A stretch of DNA of 34,225 bases from Anaerolinea sp. (GTDB taxonomy: Bacteria; Chloroflexota; Anaerolineae; Promineifilales; Promineifilaceae). Position 1 is the stretch's first letter. Each line of letters opens with the position of its first letter. The stretch covers positions 1-34,225 of the forward strand of contig JACSRF010000504.1 in NCBI GenBank assembly GCA_014879875.1, written 5' to 3'. This document shows positions 19,471 through 27,537 of this stretch, piece after piece. The notes below the pieces were generated by a model that ran no database searches, was not told the DNA's origin, and worked only from the letters and a program-made list of their open reading frames with translations. The translations under genes were made by a program, and so were the position numbers.

Positions 19471-22440
19471 TTAGAACCCTTCCAGGTAAGAAAGGTCCAC
19501 AATACCGATCGCCAGATCGGCCACATGTTGCAGCAGCGCCAGCCTGTTTTCGCGGACAGACGCATTCTCATCCATCACTAACACCTCATCAAAGAAGGCG
19601 GTAATGGCCGGCAGCATGTGGCGCGCGCCGTTGATAAAGGCGTCCACAGAGCCATCACGCAGTTGCGCGGCCGTTGCATAAGCCGCATACAAATTCGTCT
19701 CCGCCGCCAGCGTGAAATCTTCTGGGCGCAGGGCGAATTGTTCCGCCTGGCTGCGCGTGATACGCACACAGCGCGCATACCCATCCAACAGCGCCGACCA
19801 ATCTGGCGCTTGTAGCGCCTGCTGCAAGGCCAACGCCGCCTGGCGCGCGCCATAAGGATTGTGCCCCTGCTCGGCCAACACCGCTTTCACCACACTGGTA
19901 GCAAACCCTTCCTCGCGCAGCACGCCTTCCAGACGGCCGGCCACAAAGGCCAACACTTCCTGTAACGTCGCGGCGCTGCTGGCTGCGGGCAAGAATTTGG
20001 CCGCAGCGGCGGCGGCGGCGCGCAAGTCAAACAGCGTTTCGTTTCGTACCAGGTTCTCAATGATCTGCAAGGCGGCGCGGCGCAGCGCAAAGGGATCGTT
20101 TGACCCTTTTGGCGCTAAGCCAACAGTGAATAACCCAACCAGACTGTCCAGCCGGTCAGCTAACGCGAACGCCAGTGCGGCGCCGGTCTGGTTGACGGCC
20201 TGGTATTGGGCGGCGATCACGGCGGCGACATCCTCTGGTTCGCCGCTCAACCGGGCGTAATGCGCGCCCATGATCCCTTGCAGCGAGGTCATCTCGACGA
20301 CCATCGCGGTCGCCAGGTCGGCTTTGGCTAAGGCGGCGGCGCGGGTGGCAACGGCCGTTTCCGCTTCAGTCAACCCCAGCATCCCGGCCAACACCGGCGT
20401 TAGTTTTTGCAGGCGGTGTGTCTTATCCAGCATCGAGCCGAGGTCTGCCTGGAACGTGAGCGTATCTAGCCTGGGCAAAAAGTCGGCCAGCTTGTGCTGC
20501 ACGTCATGTTTATAGAAAAATTCGGCGTCGGCAAAGCGGGCGCGAATGACGTGCTCATTGCCATGAATCACGCTGTCTAGATGTTTTTCATCTCCGTTGC
20601 GCACAGCGATGAAGTAAGGCATCAGGCTGCCTTGCTCGTTGTACACCGGGAAGTAGCGTTGGTGCTTGCGCATCACGGCGACCAGCGCCTCGCCGGGCAA
20701 GGTCAGGAACCGTTCCTCAAATTGGCCGCGCAGGGGGGTCGGCCGTTCCACCAGATTAGCCACTTCATCTAACAAAGCGGAGTCTTCGGGGATGACGCCT
20801 CCCTTCTCGGCCGCCAATTTGCTGCCGATGCTCACAATACGCTCTTTGCGTTTTTCCGTGTCCAGCACAATGTCGTTTTTGCGCATGATGACGGCATAGT
20901 TGGCGGCATCGTCAATTTGCACCAGGGGAGACCCATAAGGGCGCAAGCCCCGACTGGCGCTGCCGGCCAACACGCCGGCATAGACGAAGGGGACAACATC
21001 TGGGCCATACATGGCTACGATCCAGCGCAAGGGGCGGCTGTAGGCGACGTTAGTCTGATTCCAGCGCATATTTTTTTCAAATTTGAGGCTGGCAACGAGG
21101 TTAGGCAGGGCTTCTTTGAGCACAGCGGCCGTCAGTTGACCTGCTTCATGGACAACGGCCGTTACATACCGTTTGCCATCCTCTTCCACCACTTGCAAAT
21201 CGGCCACATTCAGGCCACGGCTGCGCGCAAAGCCCTCGGCCGCTTTCGTCGGCTTGCCGGCCGCATCAAAGGCGCGGTCGGCCGGTGGCCCTTTCACCAC
21301 GCTTTCCAAATCCTGCTGACGGCCGTGCAGCCGATGTACCAACGCTACCAGCCGGCGCGGCGTGCCAAATACTTCAACCTTGCTGTATCGCAAACGCAGC
21401 CCATCTAACATCTCCGGTACCAGCGTTTGCAACTGTCTCATCGCTGACGTCAAATCGCCAACCGGCAGCTCCTCACTGCCAATTTCCAGCAAAAATGTAT
21501 GGGGCATCTCACTTTGCGCAAATTGCAAAACTGTCTGTGCTGCTTTTGACGTGGTGGTTTCTGGCGGCAGCAGCGGGTATTCCAGGCGCTGTCGCTGTGC
21601 TGCGTACATATCGGCCACGCGCCGCGCCACATTGCGCATCCGGCGGAAATAATTGGCGCGTTCTGTCACCCCAATAGCCCCGCGCGTATCCAAAATATTG
21701 AATAAATGGGAGCACTTCAAATTATAATCATGCGCCGGCAGTACCAGGTTAGCATCCAGGCAGCGCAGCGCCTCACGTTCGTAAGTGTCGTACACATTGC
21801 GGATGGCCTCTACGTCGGCTACCTCGAAGTAGTAGTGGCAATGTTCGATCTCACTTTGCAGCAAAATGTCGCCATAGGGCACGCCGGCGCCATAATTTAA
21901 TTCCCAGACGCTGTTGACGTCTTGCAGCGCCAGGGCAATGCGATCCAGGCCATAAGTGATTTCGACGGAAACAGGATCAAGCGTATGCCCGCCGGCCTGT
22001 TGGAAGTAGGTGAATTGGGTGATTTCTTGCCCATCCAGCCACACTTCCCAACCCAACCCCCACGCGCCCAGCGCCGGGCTTTCCCAGTTGTCCTCGACAA
22101 AGCGAATATCGTGACGGCGTGGGTCAATGCCGATGGCTTCCAGGCTTTTGAGATACAGCTCTTGCGGGTTGCCGGGGTCTGGTTTGAGGATGACTTGCAA
22201 CTGGTGGTGCATTTGCATCCGGTAGGGGTTGTCCCCGAAACGGCCGTCATCCGGGCGAATGCACGGCTCCACGTACACCACATTCCACGGCTCTGGCCCC
22301 AACACGCGCAGCGACGTGGCCGGGTTCATGGTACCGGCCCCCACCTGCACGTTATAGGGCTGCTGCACCAGGCAGCCATGTTCTTGCCAATACGCCAAGA
22401 GGCGTAAAATAATACCTTGAAAACTGCGCGCATCGCTCAT
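19471..22440 (-). CDS. glyQS: Glycyl-tRNA synthetase, alpha and beta subunits fused
   Basis: A 989-residue single chain for the bacterial-type glycyl-tRNA synthetase. Residues 1 to about 300 are the catalytic alpha part (F-Q-G-I-I-L-R-L near the start, [29 protein letters not shown]). After a short linker, Met312 begins [15 protein letters not shown], which is the normal first segment of a separate beta subunit. Most bacteria use two genes, glyQ and glyS; fusions are known, for example in Chlamydia. The start is the ATG at 22440 rather than the in-frame GTG at 22449. No frameshift is seen across the junction. Confidence 0.95.
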   Translation of the reverse strand: MSDARSFQGIILRLLAYWQEHGCLVQQPYNVQVGAGTMNPATSLRVLGPEPWNVVYVEPCIRPDDGRFGDNPYRMQMHHQLQVILKPDPGNPQELYLKSLEAIGIDPRRHDIRFVEDNWESPALGAWGLGWEVWLDGQEITQFTYFQQAGGHTLDPVSVEITYGLDRIALALQDVNSVWELNYGAGVPYGDILLQSEIEHCHYYFEVADVEAIRNVYDTYEREALRCLDANLVLPAHDYNLKCSHLFNILDTRGAIGVTERANYFRRMRNVARRVADMYAAQRQRLEYPLLPPETTTSKAAQTVLQFAQSEMPHTFLLEIGSEELPVGDLTSAMRQLQTLVPEMLDGLRLRYSKVEVFGTPRRLVALVHRLHGRQQDLESVVKGPPADRAFDAAGKPTKAAEGFARSRGLNVADLQVVEEDGKRYVTAVVHEAGQLTAAVLKEALPNLVASLKFEKNMRWNQTNVAYSRPLRWIVAMYGPDVVPFVYAGVLAGSASRGLRPYGSPLVQIDDAANYAVIMRKNDIVLDTEKRKERIVSIGSKLAAEKGGVIPEDSALLDEVANLVERPTPLRGQFEERFLTLPGEALVAVMRKHQRYFPVYNEQGSLMPYFIAVRNGDEKHLDSVIHGNEHVIRARFADAEFFYKHDVQHKLADFLPRLDTLTFQADLGSMLDKTHRLQKLTPVLAGMLGLTEAETAVATRAAALAKADLATAMVVEMTSLQGIMGAHYARLSGEPEDVAAVIAAQYQAVNQTGAALAFALADRLDSLVGLFTVGLAPKGSNDPFALRRAALQIIENLVRNETLFDLRAAAAAAAKFLPAASSAATLQEVLAFVAGRLEGVLREEGFATSVVKAVLAEQGHNPYGARQAALALQQALQAPDWSALLDGYARCVRITRSQAEQFALRPEDFTLAAETNLYAAYATAAQLRDGSVDAFINGARHMLPAITAFFDEVLVMDENASVRENRLALLQHVADLAIGIVDLSYLEGF

Positions 22441-22461
22441 AAAAATCACGCTTCCATAGAT

Positions 22462-22621
22462 TAATAGACATTATCGGAAATAAGCATTTATCCGCAGATT
22501 ACGCAGAACTTGTCCTGAGCCTACCGAAGGATTCCACAGATTTTTTCTTCTTAATCTGCGAAATTTGCGCAATCTGCGGTTCGATTTTCTTTGACATAAC
22601 GTTAATTCCAACAATATCTAA
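22462..22621. repeat. MITE-like inverted-repeat element (CCGCAGATT type)
   Basis: The left end AATAGACATTATCGG and the right end, read in reverse, ATTAGATATTGTTGG are imperfect inverted repeats. Inside are several CGCAGATT/AATCTGCG units. The 70 bases at about 22537-22606, read in reverse, match 34156-34225 closely. At 22508-22530 the element contains CTTGTCCTGAGCC...GAAGG, a second short repeat-like motif. No ORF. The rest of the gap, 22622-22945, contains only the promoter below and an imperfect AGTTTGTT/AACAAACT inverted repeat at 22851-22903. Confidence 0.65.
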
Positions 22622-22775
22622 TGTATCGAAAATACCAGGGAAGAATTATAACATGAGGTGAAACGCCTGCCACATCAGGTAAAAGGTTCCCTAATATGGG
22701 GCCTGGAACAACTATTCGGGGTCCCACTCGTATATATTGGCAAATGCGCACGGTCACGGCCGTTACCTGAACTGG

Positions 22776-22805
22776 TTGCGCTGGCTGATACCCTCTTTGT
22801 ATAAT
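22776..22805 (+). promoter_or_regulatory. Candidate promoter of the nfeD-flotillin operon
   Basis: TTGCGC (22776-22781) and a perfect TATAAT (22800-22805) are separated by 18 bases, about 140 bases ahead of the NfeD-like start. The -35 is weak. An imperfect hairpin at 22851-22903 lies in the resulting leader. Confidence 0.45.
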
Positions 22806-22945
22806 GAGTTTGTAACCGACGAATGATTGCCTGATTTGCAGCAGCTACTCAGTTTGTTGGTTTGTTAGTCGGCTGGCAAGCAAACCAGCAAACTAACAAA
22901 CTTTCCCAGAGAGGCTTAGTCGTTACGATTTTCAAGGATAACCCC

Positions 22946-23503
22946 ATGTTACATGAGTTTTGGGCTTCTGGTACACTCAACATTGTGTATGCTGGCGTTG
23001 TATTTACCAGCTTTGTGTTTGCTGTCATTACACTGGTGGGCGCAGAGTTTGGCGATGCGCTAGACTTTGGCGCCGATGCGGATGGCGGTGTGGATTTCAT
23101 CAGCGTCAGCCCCTTTGCCCTGGCGATGTTTGGCGCCGGTTTTGGTACGGCCGGTTTGGTGACGCGGCTGTGGCTGGATATGGGGACGATACCGAGTGTG
23201 TTGTGGGCAACGGCCGTTGGGCTGGTCTTTGGGGTGCTGGCGCAGGCTTTCTTCATTTACATTCTATCCCCCAGCAAATCGAGCCATTTTAGCCTGTCTG
23301 ATGACGCGGCCGGCCGCGAAGTGGAAGTGATCACGACCATTCCGGCCAATGGGATGGGGGAAATTGCGTATGATAATGTCAGCGGCCGGGTTAAATTAGG
23401 GGCGCGTTCGGCTACCGGCAAACCGATCAAACGGGGCAGCCTGGTCACGATCGAACGGGTCACTGGCCGGGTTGCTGTCGTGCGGCCGTTTGAAGAGTCA
23501 TAA
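22946..23503 (+). CDS. NfeD/YqiJ-like membrane protein, flotillin partner
   Basis: A 185-residue protein. The first half has about three hydrophobic segments (N-I-V-Y-A-G-V-V-F-T region, F-A-L-A-M-F-G-A-G-F, and V-L-W-A-T-A-V-G-L-V-F-G). The C-terminal 60-65 residues form a small beta-rich domain of the NfeD/YqiJ OB-fold type (G-R-E-V-E-V near 127, ending R-V-A-V-V-R-P). I chose the ATG at 22946 because AAGGA sits about 7 bases upstream; the longer frame from 22862 would read through a palindromic leader. Pairing with a flotillin 78 bases downstream is the conserved YqiJ-YqiK / YuaF-YuaG arrangement, which supports a role in membrane microdomain organisation. Confidence 0.85.
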   Translation: MLHEFWASGTLNIVYAGVVFTSFVFAVITLVGAEFGDALDFGADADGGVDFISVSPFALAMFGAGFGTAGLVTRLWLDMGTIPSVLWATAVGLVFGVLAQAFFIYILSPSKSSHFSLSDDAAGREVEVITTIPANGMGEIAYDNVSGRVKLGARSATGKPIKRGSLVTIERVTGRVAVVRPFEES

Positions 23504-23581
23504 AGTTTTGTTATCGGGAAACGAGAGCATGATTTAACGTTCATTCTCCCATTTCCCATCTCCCAAGACAGGAGGAGAATT

Positions 23582-25084
23582 ATGGAAGGCATTGTTGCCA
23601 TTGTGATCCCAGTTATTATCTTCGTGAGCTTTGCCCTCGTATTTGTGTACGCCAGCCGCGTCAAGAAAGTTGGCCCGAACGAAGTGTTGGTCATCTCCGG
23701 GCGTGGCGAGGGGCACAAAGGGCGCGATTTTCAGGGCATCGAGAGTAAGTTTCGTATTGTCACCGGCGGCCGTTCCTTCATCTGGCCCATCTTGGAGCGT
23801 GTGGATGACCTGTCGCTGGAAATCATGACCATTGACATTACCACCCCCGACGTGCCCACCTTACAGGGTGTGCCCGTGACGGTGGAGGGGGTCGCGCAAA
23901 CAAAAATTGGCAGCGATCAAAATTCAATTCGCACGGCCGCCATCCAATTCCTTTCCAAAAGCAAGGATGAGATTAAATATGTGGCGCACGAAACGCTCGC
24001 CGGCCATTTACGCGCCATTCTGGGGACGCTGACGGTGGAGCAGTTGTACAAAGACCGTGAAGCGTTTGCGCAGAAAGTGCAAGAGGTGTCTGGCGAAGAC
24101 ATGGCGAGCATGGGTCTGGAGATCGTCTCCTTCGTCATCAAGGACATTAGCGACAGCGAAGGGTATCTGGAAGCGTTAGGACGGCCGCGTATTGCCCAGG
24201 TGAAGCGCGACGCCACCATCGGCGAGGCGGAGGCGGCGCGTGACGCGACCATCGAAAGCGCCCGCGCCCGCCAGCAAGGGGAATCGGCCAAATTCGACGC
24301 CGAAACGAAGATCGCCGAAAGCCGCAAGAGCTTTGAGGTGCAAAAGGCGGCCTACGAAGCGGAAACAAACCGCAAGAAAGCGGAAGCAGAACTGGCTTAC
24401 ACCTTGCAAATGAACATCACCAATCAGCAGGTGAAGGCGGAAGAGGTGGAGGTCGAGGTCGTCGCCAAGCGCAAATCTATTGAAGTGCAGGAGCAGGAAG
24501 TGTCGCGCCGCGAAAAGGAATTGGAAGCGATGGTGCGCAAACCGGCGGAAGCGGAACGCTTCAAGGTGCAAACGTTGGCCGAAGCGCGGCAGTTCCAACT
24601 GCAAACAGAAGCTTCCGGTGAAGCGGAAGCGATTCGGTACAAAGGGCAGGCGGAAGCGGACGCAACCAAGGCGCAAGGGTTGGCGGAGGCGGATGTGCTG
24701 CGGCAAAAGGGTTTGGCCGAGGCGGAAGTGATCCGGCAGCAAGGGTTGGCCGAAGCGGAAGCGACGCTGAAGAAGGCGGATGCGTGGAAGGAATATACGC
24801 AAGCGGCCGTTATCCAACAATTGCTGGACAGCCTGCCGGAAATCGCCGCCGCCATTGCCCAGCCCTTGTCGAAGACAGACCGCATCGTCATTGTCAGCAA
24901 TGGCGGCGATGCCAACTCCGGCGTCGGCGCATCCAAAATTACGCAAGACGTGACGAATATCATCGCCCAGGTTCCGGCGACCATTGAGGCGCTGACCGGC
25001 ATGGATTTGATGGGCGCTATTGGCAATTTGCCAGGCTTGAAGCAGACAAAAGCGGAGCAGGAAGCGGTAAGCCGTAAGCAGTAG
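23582..25084 (+). CDS. Flotillin-like SPFH domain protein
   Basis: A 500-residue flotillin of the YqiK/FloT type. An N-terminal hydrophobic anchor (residues 4-25) is followed by the SPFH/band-7 domain (about 30-210). Then comes a long Ala/Glu/Lys-rich coiled coil (about 210-410) and a hydrophobic C-terminal segment. Within the coiled coil near residues 360-395 the phrase G-L-A-E-A is repeated three times at about 12-residue spacing, the flotillin EA repeat. A strong AGGAGGAG precedes the ATG. It forms an operon with the NfeD-like gene and ends at a good terminator. Likely scaffolds ordered membrane domains; its cargo is unknown. Confidence 0.93.
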   Translation: MEGIVAIVIPVIIFVSFALVFVYASRVKKVGPNEVLVISGRGEGHKGRDFQGIESKFRIVTGGRSFIWPILERVDDLSLEIMTIDITTPDVPTLQGVPVTVEGVAQTKIGSDQNSIRTAAIQFLSKSKDEIKYVAHETLAGHLRAILGTLTVEQLYKDREAFAQKVQEVSGEDMASMGLEIVSFVIKDISDSEGYLEALGRPRIAQVKRDATIGEAEAARDATIESARARQQGESAKFDAETKIAESRKSFEVQKAAYEAETNRKKAEAELAYTLQMNITNQQVKAEEVEVEVVAKRKSIEVQEQEVSRREKELEAMVRKPAEAERFKVQTLAEARQFQLQTEASGEAEAIRYKGQAEADATKAQGLAEADVLRQKGLAEAEVIRQQGLAEAEATLKKADAWKEYTQAAVIQQLLDSLPEIAAAIAQPLSKTDRIVIVSNGGDANSGVGASKITQDVTNIIAQVPATIEALTGMDLMGAIGNLPGLKQTKAEQEAVSRKQ

Positions 25085-25117
25085 TTGGCAATACGCGGCA
25101 CAGGTTTTATAGGAGAG

Positions 25118-25147
25118 GCGACCAGCACTATGCTGGTCGCTTTTTTT
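25118..25147 (+). terminator. Rho-independent terminator after flotillin
   Basis: GCGACCAGCA (25118-25127) pairs perfectly with TGCTGGTCGC (25131-25140), 3-base loop, followed by seven T residues. It ends the nfeD-flotillin operon 34 bases after the stop codon. Confidence 0.92.
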
Positions 25148-25158
25148 ATGGGTGGTAG

Positions 25159-25186
25159 TTGACTTGGAAGCCATGCCCGTTATAAT
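25159..25186 (+). promoter_or_regulatory. Promoter of the riboswitch-controlled transporter operon
   Basis: TTGACT (25159-25164), a 16-base spacer and perfect TATAAT (25181-25186). This is the best sigma-70 match in the window. Initiation near 25193 would place the FMN aptamer about 25 bases into the transcript. Confidence 0.75.
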
Positions 25187-25217
25187 CATTGTTATATTTT
25201 GCACAAACTCATAATAA

Positions 25218-25413
25218 CCTTCGGGGCAGGGTGTAATTCCCGACCGGCGGTAAGGCGAACGCAAGCCAAGCCCGCGACCCGTTGGCGGTGAACGGTAAGC
25301 AGTGATCAGTAAACGGTAAGCAGTTTGTAGACCGATTACCGACTACCGATAACCGCCAACGGTGGATCTGGTGTGAATCCAGAGCCGACAGTGATAGTCT
25401 GGATGGGAGAAGG
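25218..25413 (+). promoter_or_regulatory. FMN riboswitch (RFN element)
   Basis: The conserved RFN segments are present in order: CTTCGGGGCAGGGTG, AATTCCCGACCGGCGGT, AGCCCGCGA, then GGATCTGGTG, AATCCAGAGCCGACAG and AGTCTGGATGGGAGAAGG. The closing stem P1 is CCTTC (25218-25222) with GAAGG (25409-25413). This RNA binds flavin mononucleotide and normally lowers expression when flavin is plentiful. It is about 196 bases long because one variable stem (CCGTTGGCGGT 25279-25289 / ACCGCCAACGG 25352-25362, 11 perfect pairs) carries a 62-base loop made of dispersed heptamer-type repeat. A terminator follows at 25438-25458, so control is probably by transcription attenuation. Confidence 0.95.
25290..25351 (+). 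repeat. Heptamer-type repeat inside the FMN riboswitch loop
   Basis: AACGGTAAGC units at the left and ACCGATTACCGACTACCG at the right resemble the intergenic heptamer arrays elsewhere in the window and can pair with one another, extending the variable stem. The core of the aptamer on either side is intact. Confidence 0.75.
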
Positions 25414-25437
25414 GAAACAGCGTGTTGTTTGCCATTG

Positions 25438-25458
25438 CCCCCTTTGTGGGGGTTTTTT
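25438..25458 (+). terminator. Riboswitch expression-platform terminator
   Basis: CCCCC (25438-25442) pairs with GGGGG (25448-25452), followed by six T residues. It lies 25 bases after the FMN aptamer and ahead of the transporter genes, the standard arrangement for FMN-induced termination. An antiterminator could form from the 3' part of the aptamer; I have not modelled it. Confidence 0.85.
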
Positions 25459-25523
25459 GTTAATGGCGTCGGTAGCTGAAATGGACTAAGGGTTCCATCG
25501 AAAACAACTTTGGACTTTTGTTC

Positions 25524-25567
25524 GTAGTAACTGCTTCAGCGGTCTGGACGGCTAAAGCCGTTACTAC
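25524..25567. repeat. MITE-like hairpin GTAGTAAC...GTTACTAC
   Basis: A 44-base element with perfect 8-base ends (25524-25531 and 25560-25567), containing ACGGCT/AGCCGT as inner stem. It is related to 67-114, where the inner stem is ACGACT/AGTCGT; the pair changes together, so base pairing is conserved. It lies in the transporter mRNA leader after the riboswitch terminator. Confidence 0.7.
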
Positions 25568-25594
25568 AAACTTGTTTACGCGCGAACCCTAAGC

Positions 25595-25632
25595 AGTTTT
25601 ACCGACCACCGATCACCGCTTACTGATTACCG
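25595..25632. repeat. Heptamer repeat in the leader of the flavin transporter
   Basis: TTACCGACCACCGATCACCGC followed by TTACTGATTACCG: the intergenic heptamer family again, just upstream of the permease start. The 585-base gap 25085-25669 is otherwise accounted for by terminator, promoter, riboswitch, second terminator and the GTAGTAAC hairpin. Confidence 0.6.
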
Positions 25633-25669
25633 TTCCCCCTCCCCCTGCCCTATAGCGACAAGTGAACCG

Positions 25670-26449
25670 ATGCGCTGGTTAAATGCACAACCGACCTGGT
25701 TGATGGTGTTTGTTTCCTTCCTGGCTTTGCTGCTAGGGTGGGAACTCCTGGTTATGTGGGGCGAGTATGACCGGTTTATTTTGCCCGGTCCCGGCGATGT
25801 GTGGCGGCAGTTGCAGATTGTGGTGGGCGACGGCCGTTTGCCCAAACACACCCTCATCACCCTCAGCGAAGTCATTCCGGGGCTGCTCATCGGCTGCATC
25901 ATCGCCCTGCCCCTGGGCTACCTGCTCGCCAAATCTCCCCTCGCTGCCCGTCTCATTTCCCCGTACCTGATTGCCTCGCAGGCCATTCCGGTGATCGCCA
26001 TCGCCCCTTTGCTCACCATTTGGGTGCGCTCCACCTATTGGGCGCGCGTCCTCGTCGCTGTGCTTGTGGTTTTTTTCCCCATCCTCATCAACATTATCGC
26101 CGGGCTGCGCTCCGTGCCGGCCGAACTGTATGATCTGATGACCTCCTTACAAGCCACACGCTGGCAGACGTTTCGTAAATTAGAAATCCCGGCGGCGCTG
26201 CCCGTCATCCTCGCCGGACTCAAGGTGGGGGCTACCTTGTCGGTGATTGGCGCATTGGTGGGCGAGTTTGTGCAGCCCAAAAGCGAGGGGCTTGGCTTTT
26301 TGCTGGTAACGGCGCGTTACCAATTCAAAACAGACCTGGTCTTTGTGGTGTTGTTGACGCTATCACTCATGGCCCTCAGTTTATATGGAGTGGTGGCTTT
26401 ATTGGAAAAACGGCTGCTGCGCTGGCAGCAAGCAGGCAGCCGACAATAG
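25670..26449 (+). CDS. ribX: ABC transporter permease, probable riboflavin/flavin-precursor uptake (RibX-like)
   Basis: A 259-residue permease of the SsuC/TauC/ThiX type with about six membrane helices. The cytoplasmic EAA-type loop is seen around residues 145-175 (L-R-S-V-P-A-E-L-Y-D-L-M, then W-Q-T-F-R-K-L-E-I-P-A-A-L-P). First gene after the FMN riboswitch, followed by a THI5-like lipoprotein and an ATPase. Family alone would allow thiamine precursor, taurine or nitrate transport. The FMN riboswitch makes riboflavin or a precursor the likely substrate, as proposed for RibXY of Chloroflexus. The ribosome site is weak. Gene name rests on context. Confidence 0.85.
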   Translation: MRWLNAQPTWLMVFVSFLALLLGWELLVMWGEYDRFILPGPGDVWRQLQIVVGDGRLPKHTLITLSEVIPGLLIGCIIALPLGYLLAKSPLAARLISPYLIASQAIPVIAIAPLLTIWVRSTYWARVLVAVLVVFFPILINIIAGLRSVPAELYDLMTSLQATRWQTFRKLEIPAALPVILAGLKVGATLSVIGALVGEFVQPKSEGLGFLLVTARYQFKTDLVFVVLLTLSLMALSLYGVVALLEKRLLRWQQAGSRQ

Positions 26450-26493
26450 TGCGATTGGCTAAAGGGTGTGTTTCATTAATTTGGAGGAAAACC

Positions 26494-27477
26494 ATGAAAC
26501 GATTATCAAGACTTCTATTCTTAATCGCCGTTGGGTTGCTTATGGCTTGCAGCAGTCAGAATGAGGTAACGGAAACGGCCGCTTTAACACGTATTCGCCT
26601 GCCGATGGGGTACATTCCAGACCCACAGTACGCCCCCATCTACGTGGCCGTAGACAAAGGGTATTATGCCGCCGAAGGACTGGAAATCGAATTCGACTAC
26701 AGCTTTGAAACTGACGGCATGGCGCTGGTCGGCGCGAACCAGGTCCCGCTGGCCATTGTCAGCGGCGAGCAGGTGGTCCTGGCGCGCGCGCAGAAATTGC
26801 CGGTGGTGTATGTGTTGGAATGGTTCCAGCGCTATCCGGTGGCGATTGTCAGCAAAGCGGATGCCGGTATCGTCAGTCCGGCCGATTTACGCGGCCGCAC
26901 CGTTGGCCTGCCCGGTTTCTTTGGCGCTTCTTACGTCGGTTATGTGGGGCTGCTCGCGGCCAATGGGTTGGCGCAAACAGACGTAAACGCCAACGACATT
27001 GGCTTTACGCAGATCGAATCCTTGTTAACCGGGCAGTCGGAAGCGGTGGTGGTGTATGTCAACAATGAGCCGGTGCAGTTGGCGGCGCGCGGCGAAGCGA
27101 TTAACGTCATGAACGTGGCCGATTACATTGACATGGTCGCCAACGGCATCATCACCAACGAAACAACCATTGCCAATAATCCGCAACTGGTGCAGGGGTT
27201 TGTGCGCGCCACGCTGCGCGGCCTGGCGGATACGCTGGCCGATCCGCAGGCGGCGTATACCATCTGTAAGAAGTTTGTTGAAGGGTTGGATGACAGCCGC
27301 ATGAATGTGCTGGAGGCGTCGTTGCTGCTCTGGCAGGCGGAGACATTGGGCGAAACAGACCCCGCTTCCTGGAAGCAAACGGAAGAGATTTTGTTGCAAA
27401 TGGGGCTGCTGGATGCGCCAGTCGCCAATCTGGACGCGGCGTATACCAATGAATTCATTTTGAACGCCCAGCCGTAA
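26494..27477 (+). CDS. ribY: ABC substrate-binding lipoprotein, NMT1/THI5-like (RibY-like)
   Basis: A 327-residue solute-binding lipoprotein. The signal peptide (M-K-R-L-S-R, then a hydrophobic stretch) ends in the lipobox L-M-A-C with Cys19 as the lipidated residue. The mature part has NMT1/THI5-type features: Y-I-P-D-P-Q-Y-A-P-I-Y-V-A, then K-G-Y-Y-A-A-E-G-L-E-I-E-F. The start at 26494 is fixed by GGAGG 7-8 bases upstream and by the signal peptide; the longer frame from 26449 is not needed. Its TAA stop lies in the first unit of a heptamer repeat. It presents the ligand, inferred to be a flavin, to the permease at the outer membrane face. Confidence 0.9.
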   Translation: MKRLSRLLFLIAVGLLMACSSQNEVTETAALTRIRLPMGYIPDPQYAPIYVAVDKGYYAAEGLEIEFDYSFETDGMALVGANQVPLAIVSGEQVVLARAQKLPVVYVLEWFQRYPVAIVSKADAGIVSPADLRGRTVGLPGFFGASYVGYVGLLAANGLAQTDVNANDIGFTQIESLLTGQSEAVVVYVNNEPVQLAARGEAINVMNVADYIDMVANGIITNETTIANNPQLVQGFVRATLRGLADTLADPQAAYTICKKFVEGLDDSRMNVLEASLLLWQAETLGETDPASWKQTEEILLQMGLLDAPVANLDAAYTNEFILNAQP

Positions 27478-27537
27478 ACCGTAATCCGTAACCGGTTTAC
27501 GGTTTACGGTTTACGGTTTACAGTTTACGGTTTACGC
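27475..27537. repeat. GGTTTAC heptamer array between lipoprotein and ATPase genes
   Basis: The entire 60-base spacer is repeat: CCGTAAACCGTAATCCGTAACC in one sense, then at least five GGTTTAC units in the other. The halves are complementary and should form a hairpin in the mRNA. The last unit runs to within one codon of the ATPase ATG, leaving no recognisable ribosome site. Confidence 0.85.

Noticed and set aside
22862-22945. N-terminal extension of the NfeD-like protein
   Set aside because: It would be encoded by an imperfect inverted repeat and has no ribosome site, while AAGGA precedes the ATG at 22946.
24176-25264. A 362-codon minus-strand frame opposite flotillin and the riboswitch
   Set aside because: It is a shadow of the EA-rich flotillin coding sequence and runs across a terminator and the FMN aptamer.
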